A DNA stretch of 12,099 nucleotides from Bacillota bacterium (lineage in GTDB: Bacteria > Bacillota > Clostridia > Lachnospirales > Lachnospiraceae): contig JAGFXQ010000077.1 in the NCBI GenBank assembly GCA_017861355.1, forward strand, positions 1 through 12,099, read 5' to 3'. Below are positions 6,836 to 12,099 of this stretch, one piece after another. The position numbers and the translations under genes were made by a program. Positions within the stretch are counted from its first letter, which is position 1, and each line of letters starts with the position of its first letter. The notes below the pieces were generated by a model, which worked only from the letters and a program-made list of their open reading frames with translations, did no database searches and was not told the origin of the DNA.

Positions 6836-6905
6836 GCGATTTCGGGCCTTTCCAGTCATTTTCAGCAAATATGTCGTATAATAGAGTACTATTCTCTACG
6901 CATTA

Positions 6906-6923
6906 TGACAATATATCTTGTCA
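6906..6923. repeat. Short perfect palindrome (possible operator)
   Basis: TGACAA (6906-6911) and TTGTCA (6918-6923) form a 6-bp inverted repeat around a 6-base AT-rich centre, typical in size for a dimeric repressor site. It lies about 70 bases upstream of the CarD-family -35 box and about 115 bases beyond the GH43 stop. No regulator can be assigned. Confidence 0.35.
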
Positions 6924-7037
6924 GGTAATCCGACGGGACATAGATGATCTAACTCTTCCACTGTAAGAATCAGAAAGGCAGCAGATACGCAAACCCATCT
7001 ACTACCCTTTGTTCTCATATATAATTATAGTCATTAC

Positions 7038-8549
7038 CTATAATAGCGTATCCTCATATTGAAAGTTCTGATAATCTGCATACCCACCAATATGAAGTGT
7101 TGAATAGCAATACAGTCCAATTCGATAACCCACAAAATGATCCAATGTGTATCGCATCCTAAGCGGTGTTCCGGTTTTCTCCCATACGTTGCCATCCAGT
7201 GAGTAATAAAACTCAGCAATATCGATGCCATCCGTAAAATCAAAGCTGATCTTAAGATGAACACGATTACTGTGTAGTAGCGTTCTTATCTCGGTTAATG
7301 TCTCCTGCTCCGGAATTCCTTTCCTGCAGACAAGATAACAGTCGGTTCCATACCGCTCTACACCGATAGCCGCGTAATTACTCTGAAGTGCAATGAGACC
7401 GGCATGATCTCCCGGCTGAAGACCTTCTGTACTTAATTGCACCGACATGGAACAAGTTGGTCCTTTGGTTCTCTGAGTCAATGTGTTGCGAGCCTGAAGC
7501 TCGTCACCACTGATCTGACCCGTCCTTAATCTAAGATACCCGGGCCGTTCGATAAAGCTCCATAAGCCATGCTCCGGGTTGTGGTTCCATTGCCAATACG
7601 CTTCCAATTCATTCGAGGGATGATCAAAGGAATCACTGCCATACAGAGATCTCTCAGTGGGTTCGGCTTGTTGCAGAGTTAAACTGAACGGAACCTTACC
7701 GTCCACACCCATCATCGGCCAGTCATCCTCCCAGATTACCGGTAGCAGGATGGGTATCCTTCCGACTGCTCCATGATCCTGGAACAATATCGCATACCAA
7801 TCCCCCTCTGGAGTATCAACCATAGCTCCTTGTGCTACCCCATTGTTCTGATAACCCAGGTCATCATCCAGAATAATCCTGCGTTCATATTCTCCAAGTA
7901 AAGTTTTGGAACGATAGCAGATCTGTCTTCTCCTCTTATTCTCATGAAAAGGCCACTCAATGAATTGCAGATAATAATATTCTCCAATCTTATAAGAATG
8001 ACAGCCTTCACAGCGCAGCATAATCTGATCCGAGGGTGTCTTGAAGAGAAGCTGATGAACTCCTCCCGCTTTTATTCCGGAGCCGTCCGTCTCAAGCTCG
8101 GTAATCATAATATCTCCGCCATTATATATGATATATAAATGGCCTTCATCAAAGAGTAGGGAGGAATCATGATAGATGCCTTCCAACACATGTCTGTTCC
8201 AGGTACCATTCTCGATATCGGAAGTATAATAGATATAGGTCTTCTTCAAATCATTACAGTCAAAGCATACATAATAGACTCCTTCATGATAACGAAGGCT
8301 CGCCGCCCACTGTCCGCTACTGTAGACATTCTGATTATCCTCCAGCCGATATGCGGCATTATCCTCAATGATATCATATAGATAGGATACCATCTCCCAA
8401 TGAACCAGGTCCTTAGATTTCATAATAGGGCATCCCGGCATCATATGCATCGTGGTGGATACCATATAATAAGTATCTTCTACCCGAATTACATCCGGAT
8501 CCGGATAATCCATCCATAGGAGTGGATTATTAAATTCTTGTTTCTTCAT
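7038..8549 (-). CDS. Glycoside hydrolase family 43 (beta-xylosidase / alpha-L-arabinofuranosidase type)
   Basis: Cytosolic glycosidase predicted to release xylose or arabinose from xylo- or arabino-oligosaccharides. Seen in 503 residues: NPLLWMDYPDPDVIRVEDTY near the N-terminus with the catalytic base Asp (D17), the modulator Asp in HDSSLLF (D128), and the general-acid Glu in RCEGCHSYK (E181), spaced as in the five-bladed propeller of GH43. NNGVAQGAMVDTPEGDWYAILFQDHG closes the propeller region. From about 310 a beta-sandwich accessory domain follows (DSFDHPSNELEAYWQWNHNPEHGLWS onward), as in two-domain GH43 xylosidases. Start at ATG 8549, supported by GGGAG (8561-8557) 7 bases upstream; an upstream ATG at 8576 has no such site. 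No signal peptide is present. It is the last gene of the long minus-strand run, 128 bases after the M20 peptidase, without an obvious terminator or strong promoter in the gap. The exact subfamily and substrate are inferred. Confidence 0.88.
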   Translation of the reverse strand: MKKQEFNNPLLWMDYPDPDVIRVEDTYYMVSTTMHMMPGCPIMKSKDLVHWEMVSYLYDIIEDNAAYRLEDNQNVYSSGQWAASLRYHEGVYYVCFDCNDLKKTYIYYTSDIENGTWNRHVLEGIYHDSSLLFDEGHLYIIYNGGDIMITELETDGSGIKAGGVHQLLFKTPSDQIMLRCEGCHSYKIGEYYYLQFIEWPFHENKRRRQICYRSKTLLGEYERRIILDDDLGYQNNGVAQGAMVDTPEGDWYAILFQDHGAVGRIPILLPVIWEDDWPMMGVDGKVPFSLTLQQAEPTERSLYGSDSFDHPSNELEAYWQWNHNPEHGLWSFIERPGYLRLRTGQISGDELQARNTLTQRTKGPTCSMSVQLSTEGLQPGDHAGLIALQSNYAAIGVERYGTDCYLVCRKGIPEQETLTEIRTLLHSNRVHLKISFDFTDGIDIAEFYYSLDGNVWEKTGTPLRMRYTLDHFVGYRIGLYCYSTLHIGGYADYQNFQYEDTLL

Positions 8550-8677
8550 ATCTTTTCTCCCTGATTCGAAGTTCATGCTTAAGGTTTTTCTGTCTGATGG
8601 TTCTCGTCATTTGCATTTGTTGTAATCATGCGGTATTCTCACTTGGAATATCGGTCAATTGTAAGTGATTCCAGTTT

Positions 8678-9790
8678 TCACTCTCTACTAGTCATCAGAT
8701 TTCTGACAATCTGAGTACTTAAGATTAACTCGTCGACCTCTGTATATTCGTTGCAGGAATGGACCTGATTCATCGCATTCGAGAGTACAAGTCCGGTGAT
8801 TTGCTTTGTCGCAAAGACATTACAGTCACTTCCGCCAAGCGTCTTAACGAACTCTGGTACTATGCCCGCTGCTTCACAAGCCCTTGCATATCGTCTGGCG
8901 GTCAATCCCCGGGGGTCAGTCTCATAGGCGGTACAAGTAATGTCCTCCTTCCATTCCAGCATCGCTCCCGCATTCTCCGCTTCCTGAGTAAACAGCCGCT
9001 TAATCTCCTGTAGGAGGTCGAGGGCTTTCTCATGTCGAAAGCTTCGAAGTTCACCCTCCACACGGCAGCTTTCCGGGATGATATTAGTCGCTTTACCACC
9101 TTCTATTTTACCCACGTTCACCGTGGTGTCCTCATCCACTCTACCCAGCTTCATCTTACTGATTGCACCGGCTGCGATAGCAATAGAATGAATTCCTGCC
9201 TCCGGAGCAAAACCGGCGTGGGAGGCTTTCCCATGTATCACCGCAGTAAAGGATATTATTGAGGGGGCGGTATAAGCCACTCTTCCAACCTTACCATCCA
9301 AATCTAACACATAAGCTTCCTTGGAACGAATCTGAGTATAGTCAAATAGATTGCTTCCATTCGCATACGTCTCCTCCGCAATCGGAAAAAGCACCTCAAT
9401 ACTTCGATGAGGAATCTTCTCCTCACGAAGGCTTCGGACAGACTCCAGAATGGCCACAAGACCTGCCACATCGTCGGCACCGAGAACGGTATCTCCTGCA
9501 CTTGTTATTCTTCCGTCTTCGTTTAGAATCGCTCTCTTACCATGGGCAGGTGGCACAGTATCCATATGAGCAGAGAACAGCAAAGGTTCCCCTTCCAATT
9601 CTCCCTCAAGATAACCATACAGGTTACCGCAATCGCTTCCGAATGCTCTGCCCGCTTCATCCTCCGATACTGTAAAACCAATCTCCGTGAGCTTCTGCAT
9701 TAAGCAGTCCGCCATCTTACGTTCTCCGAAGGAAGGTGCATCGATCGCTACCAACTCTATAAATTCTTCTATCAATCTATCCCGGTTCAT
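8678..9790 (-). CDS. M20 family metallopeptidase, peptidase T-like
   Basis: Predicted zinc-dependent cytosolic exopeptidase cleaving di- or tripeptides. Seen in 370 residues: SAHMDTVPP with ligand H75 and the adjacent D77, GADDVAG with bridging D106, the catalytic/ligand pair EE at 139-140 in PIAEETYANGS, DLDG (163-166), a central lid/dimerisation domain (about 177-290, with HGKASHAGFAPEAG and GGKATNIIPESC), and the C-terminal ligand His in NQVHSCNEYTEVDEL (H344). All expected metal ligands are present, so it should be active. The order and lid motifs resemble the shorter peptidase T-like branch, slightly shorter than classical PepT of about 408 residues. Start ATG 9790 has GGAGG 6 bases upstream. 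Lying downstream of DppB/DppC-type permeases, it plausibly hydrolyses imported peptides. Substrate length preference is not visible. Confidence 0.9.
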   Translation of the reverse strand: MNRDRLIEEFIELVAIDAPSFGERKMADCLMQKLTEIGFTVSEDEAGRAFGSDCGNLYGYLEGELEGEPLLFSAHMDTVPPAHGKRAILNEDGRITSAGDTVLGADDVAGLVAILESVRSLREEKIPHRSIEVLFPIAEETYANGSNLFDYTQIRSKEAYVLDLDGKVGRVAYTAPSIISFTAVIHGKASHAGFAPEAGIHSIAIAAGAISKMKLGRVDEDTTVNVGKIEGGKATNIIPESCRVEGELRSFRHEKALDLLQEIKRLFTQEAENAGAMLEWKEDITCTAYETDPRGLTARRYARACEAAGIVPEFVKTLGGSDCNVFATKQITGLVLSNAMNQVHSCNEYTEVDELILSTQIVRNLMTSRE

Positions 9791-9856
9791 TCTTAACCTC
9801 CCTACTTATAGAAATCCTATCGATGATTGCGGAACTCGATAACTTTGGCCAGTTGC

Positions 9857-10480
9857 CTAGATAATGTATTCAATGGATTTCTCCGGTGTCTTTCTTACAT
9901 TCACATTATATACTAGCATAGCTTCCCTGCCTTGCACTGCACCAAGAGCATAAAAATTCTCACCTTCCTCATTCATCCGTGTGAATTTCACCCTGCGATT
10001 CATCCTCTTTGGCTGGTCATCAATCTTAATGATATCTTCCCCATCCACCGGCTCATCCCAATCATAAGGATCAAACAGACTGAGATATTCTCCTGCCAGT
10101 TCTGTCAACAACACATAATGTTTCGTCTCTCCAAGCCAGACACAGAGGATGACTGCTCCTCCTTGCTGAAGACATTCCGTTATCTTACTGTTTTGGTGAA
10201 TCCAGACATTTTCATCATGTACAATCTCCGAGTAGATCGGGAAATTCTTAGTCTTACCAAATTGATTAAACCAGTTAGACAAAAACATCATTGCCATACG
10301 GGAGGTTCCGCTTTTACCGTATTCACCGTCGTTGTTATACAGATCCAAGGTATATAGCGTAATCGTCTTGATAATCTCGGGTAATATCTCCTCACGCTCA
10401 AACAAGTAACGGATTGCATTAATCACTGTAGTCGGGCCGCAATCATATTCCGAGGCTTGAAAGCTTAAATTATTCTTCAT
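9857..10480 (-). CDS. C39-like papain-fold protein (putative cysteine peptidase)
   Basis: A 207-residue protein resembling the peptidase C39-like / papain-fold group. The N-terminal block FQASEYDCGPTTVINAIRYLF holds a Gln (Q8, oxyanion-hole position), the candidate nucleophile C14 and a helix; LGETKHYVLLTEL supplies candidate His H121, and SLFDPYDWD the Asp D137, so the full Q-C-H-D set is present in the right order. The C-terminal part (RMNRRVKFTRMN, FYALGAVQGREAMLVYN) resembles a conserved clostridial group I recall but cannot name. It has no signal peptide, membrane segment or ATPase domain, so it is not a bacteriocin ABC exporter. Start at ATG 10480: AAAGGG (10495-10490) is 9 bases upstream; a TTG at 10501 lacks a site of its own. 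It lies 24 bases after the DppC-type gene and 66 bases before the M20 gene, so it is co-transcribed. Substrate unknown. Confidence 0.72.
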   Translation of the reverse strand: MKNNLSFQASEYDCGPTTVINAIRYLFEREEILPEIIKTITLYTLDLYNNDGEYGKSGTSRMAMMFLSNWFNQFGKTKNFPIYSEIVHDENVWIHQNSKITECLQQGGAVILCVWLGETKHYVLLTELAGEYLSLFDPYDWDEPVDGEDIIKIDDQPKRMNRRVKFTRMNEEGENFYALGAVQGREAMLVYNVNVRKTPEKSIEYII

Positions 10481-10504
10481 TCCGAACAGCCCTTTCTGCA
10501 AGCT

Positions 10505-11380
10505 TTATTTACCGGAGGTGTCAAAGGCATCCCGCAGTGCATCTCCGATAAAATTCACGCTGATTACCAGTAGTATGATCAGTAGTCCTGAGGGGATCCA
10601 TAGCCAGAATTTCGTCGTCAGGATAGAGAGGGATGTTGCGCCGTTCAGCATGTTACCGAGACTGGCTTGCGGAGGTTGAATTCCCATTCCAAGAAAGCTT
10701 AATGCTGCTTCATCCAGCATGGAGATAGCCACTACGCTCGTCGCATAGACGAGAATAGGCGCTAAGGTATTGGGCAGTATCTCTGAGAACAGAAGATATC
10801 TCCTGGGCATTCCGGCAACAATATCTCCTTGGATAAAGCTAGTCTCCCGAAGCGACAGCACATTACCTCGGACTAACCTGGCAACCCCCGGCCAATCAAC
10901 AAATCCAAGGATCAGTATAATATTCCATAGACCCGGTTTAAAGATAGCCGCTGCCACCAGAACCAATAAGATATACGGAAAAGACATTACCATATCCGTA
11001 AAGCGCATGATGACCATATCCAGCCAGCCGCCAAAATAGCCGGAAATCAGACCCAGAATAACTCCGATGACAGTGGATACCAGCGTTGCTGCGAACCCAA
11101 CGAGCAACGATACTCTGGTTGCGTAAAACAGTCTGCTCAGTACATCCCTGCCCACCTGATCGGTTCCAAGCAGAAATTCACCGGATGGCGGGTCACTAAA
11201 TCCACCAACAATCTTATTCGGATCATAGGGTGCAAGGATTGGAGCCAATATCGCACAAAGAACTATGATAGCCAGAAAAATGGTACTGGCTACGGCCAGT
11301 TTATGTCTCAAAAAGCGTCTCGATACAACCTTGTTGTAACTAAGCTCTGCTTCTTCTCTGTTTTTTAGCTTCTTCATCAT
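10505..11380 (-). CDS. dppC: Peptide ABC transporter permease, DppC/OppC type
   Basis: Inner-membrane permease of a dipeptide/oligopeptide (or nickel) importer. In 291 residues it shows the OppC-type N-terminus: a cytosolic tail, TM1 at about 29-51 ending LAPYDP, then LLGTDQVGRDVLSRLFYATRVSL (70-92), the family signature before the permease core, and five further hydrophobic segments. The cytosolic coupling loop is at about 188-204 (VAGMPRRYLLFSEILPN), and EAALSFLGMGIQPPQASLGNML is the usual C-terminal motif. Start ATG 11380, with GGAG (11389-11386) 5 bases upstream and another ATG one codon later. It follows the DppB-type gene by 37 bases. The downstream genes are peptidases, which favours peptides over nickel as cargo, but this is inference. 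No ATPase or binding-protein gene lies downstream. Confidence 0.92.
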   Translation of the reverse strand: MMKKLKNREEAELSYNKVVSRRFLRHKLAVASTIFLAIIVLCAILAPILAPYDPNKIVGGFSDPPSGEFLLGTDQVGRDVLSRLFYATRVSLLVGFAATLVSTVIGVILGLISGYFGGWLDMVIMRFTDMVMSFPYILLVLVAAAIFKPGLWNIILILGFVDWPGVARLVRGNVLSLRETSFIQGDIVAGMPRRYLLFSEILPNTLAPILVYATSVVAISMLDEAALSFLGMGIQPPQASLGNMLNGATSLSILTTKFWLWIPSGLLIILLVISVNFIGDALRDAFDTSGK

Positions 11381-11417
11381 CTAATCTCCTTGAACAGGAT
11401 TTAACTCTATCCTATGG

Positions 11418-12099
11418 TTAGTATTGAATGGTCGGATCTACCAGTGCATATAGAATATCTGTAATCAGATTCGCTGCCATTACTACGATGGCAGACATCA
11501 GACAGACCCCCATAATCACCGGATAATCACGGTTGATAATGGCGCTCATCGTCATCAGACCTAACCCGGGCCAGGAAAATACCTGCTCGATAATAATCGC
11601 TCCTCCAAATAAGACCGGTATCTGCATGCCGACAATCGTAATAATCGGAATTAGGGCATTTTTCAGGCCGTGTTTGTTAATTACCAGGAATCTGCCGATT
11701 CCCTTGGCCTTCGCGGTACGAAGATAATCCTTTTGCAGTATCTCCAGCATCGCACTTCGAATATATCGTATATTCGTTCCGGCCATGGAGACCGCAAGAA
11801 CAACCACAGGAAGGATCATATGCTTCACTACATCTCCCATGCTCTGCTCCGTTCCCAAGGTAGACATACCACTGGACGGAAGCCAGCCGAGCTTAATCGT
11901 GAATACATAGATTAAGATTAATGCTAGGAAGAACCCAGGTATACTGGTTCCTAGAAAGGAAAGAGAAACCAGGGTATAATCTCCGACCGAATACTGATGC
12001 ACTGCACTATAGATCCCTGCCGGAACGGCGATCATCAGACTGACAATTAAAGCAGTAGACATTAACAGCAGGGTCGGACCAATATAGCTCGCAATCATT
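11418..12099 (-). CDS. dppB: Peptide ABC transporter permease, DppB/OppB type (5' partial)
   Basis: Partner permease of the DppC-type protein. About 227 C-terminal residues are visible; the frame runs off the right edge, and the ATG at 12098 is most likely internal, since the family is 300-340 residues long and the first two transmembrane and periplasmic parts are missing. Seen: GVPAG-type helix region (MIAVPAGIYSAV), PGFFLALILIYVFTIKLGWLPSSGM, the ILPVVVLAVSMAGTNIRYIRSAMLE segment, the EAA-like coupling loop DYLRTAKAKGIGRFLVINKHGLKNALIPI, and the conserved ending GGAIIIEQVFSWPGLG and MAANLITDILYALVDPTIQY. Very secure family call. It precedes dppC by 37 bases in the same operon. Confidence 0.93.
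   Translation of the reverse strand, partial: MIASYIGPTLLLMSTALIVSLMIAVPAGIYSAVHQYSVGDYTLVSLSFLGTSIPGFFLALILIYVFTIKLGWLPSSGMSTLGTEQSMGDVVKHMILPVVVLAVSMAGTNIRYIRSAMLEILQKDYLRTAKAKGIGRFLVINKHGLKNALIPIITIVGMQIPVLFGGAIIIEQVFSWPGLGLMTMSAIINRDYPVIMGVCLMSAIVVMAANLITDILYALVDPTIQY

Larger units (their letters stand above)
6749..7037. other. 289-bp intergenic region between GH43 and the CarD-family gene
   Basis: It holds the CarD-family promoter at its left and otherwise no recognised gene. A palindrome TGACAA-N6-TTGTCA (6906-6923), flanked by ATTA and, after two extra bases, TAAT, could be an operator or a weak hairpin; no U-run follows it, so it is a poor terminator. A plus-strand TATAAT at 6877-6882 has no partner -35. 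I find no convincing terminator for the GH43 gene. A 40-residue minus-strand frame (7018-6896) lacks a ribosome binding site. Confidence 0.4.

Noticed and set aside
7018..7029. Leaderless promoter (TATAAT 7029-7024) for the 40-codon frame at 7018
   Set aside because: No -35 or extended -10 is present, and the box is only 5 bases from the ATG in an AT-rich stretch where such hexamers arise by chance.
8630..8658. Promoter for GH43 from TTGACC at 8658-8653 on the minus strand
   Set aside because: The hexamer at 17 bases is TACCGC, a very poor -10, so I do not call it; GH43 may be read through from the peptidase gene.
9259..9675. 138-codon plus-strand open frame
   Set aside because: It lies wholly antisense to the M20 peptidase, whose metal-ligand motifs prove the minus-strand frame; the plus-strand product shows no recognisable domain.
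9815..9843. Hairpin TATCGA/TCGATA between the C39-like and M20 genes as a terminator
   Set aside because: Only a 6-bp AT-rich stem with a 12-base loop and no U-run on the minus strand; consistent with the genes sharing a transcript.
9857..10480. Bacteriocin-processing ABC exporter (C39 peptidase domain)
   Set aside because: The protein ends at 207 residues with no membrane segments or ATP-binding cassette, and its C-terminal part is unlike those exporters.

Overview
The window looks like chromosomal DNA of an anaerobic, carbohydrate- and peptide-fermenting Clostridia-type Firmicute. Lachnospiraceae is my best guess, from recall of family resemblance only. Reasons: strong Firmicutes-style ribosome binding sites (AAAGGAGG type), a two-subunit ferredoxin-dependent 2-oxoacid oxidoreductase, a CarD-family regulator, GH2 and GH43 plant-glycan or oligosaccharide enzymes, a Bacillus-type Fur box, and tidy rho-independent terminators. 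I see no phage, transposon, CRISPR, tRNA or rRNA signal.

Layout, left to right. (1) The 3' two thirds of a GH2 beta-galactosidase on the + strand (1-2159), ended by a perfect 17-bp inverted-repeat terminator shared with the convergent next operon. (2) korA-korB on the - strand (4760 to 2239), with a clear sigma-A promoter and a perfect 7-1-7 Fur box sitting on its predicted transcription start. (3) Divergent from korA, a + strand SIMPL/DUF541 protein (4966-5604) driven by an extended -10 promoter and ended by a bidirectional hairpin. (4) On the - strand, a small carboxymuconolactone-decarboxylase-family protein lacking CxxC (6036-5698), preceded by a CarD-family transcription factor (6748-6200) with its own promoter and terminator. 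(5) A 289-bp gap with no convincing gene. (6) A long - strand run read from the right edge: DppB-type permease (truncated by the window), DppC-type permease, a C39-like papain-fold protein, an M20 (peptidase T-like) dipeptidase/tripeptidase, and a GH43 glycosidase.

How they may work together. The right-hand run couples peptide import (DppB/DppC) with cytosolic peptide hydrolysis (M20) and a papain-fold protein of unknown role. The GH43 enzyme and the beta-galactosidase handle oligosaccharides in the cytosol, since neither shows a signal peptide in what is visible. KorAB would consume 2-oxoacids from amino-acid or central metabolism and reduce ferredoxin. Its apparent Fur control ties this iron-sulfur route to iron supply. 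The most noteworthy sequence-level observations are the Fur box on the korA promoter, the loss of one expected Fe-S ligand in KorB, and the C39-like protein embedded in the peptide-uptake operon. I did not find a clearly new multi-gene system such as a defence or biosynthetic cluster.
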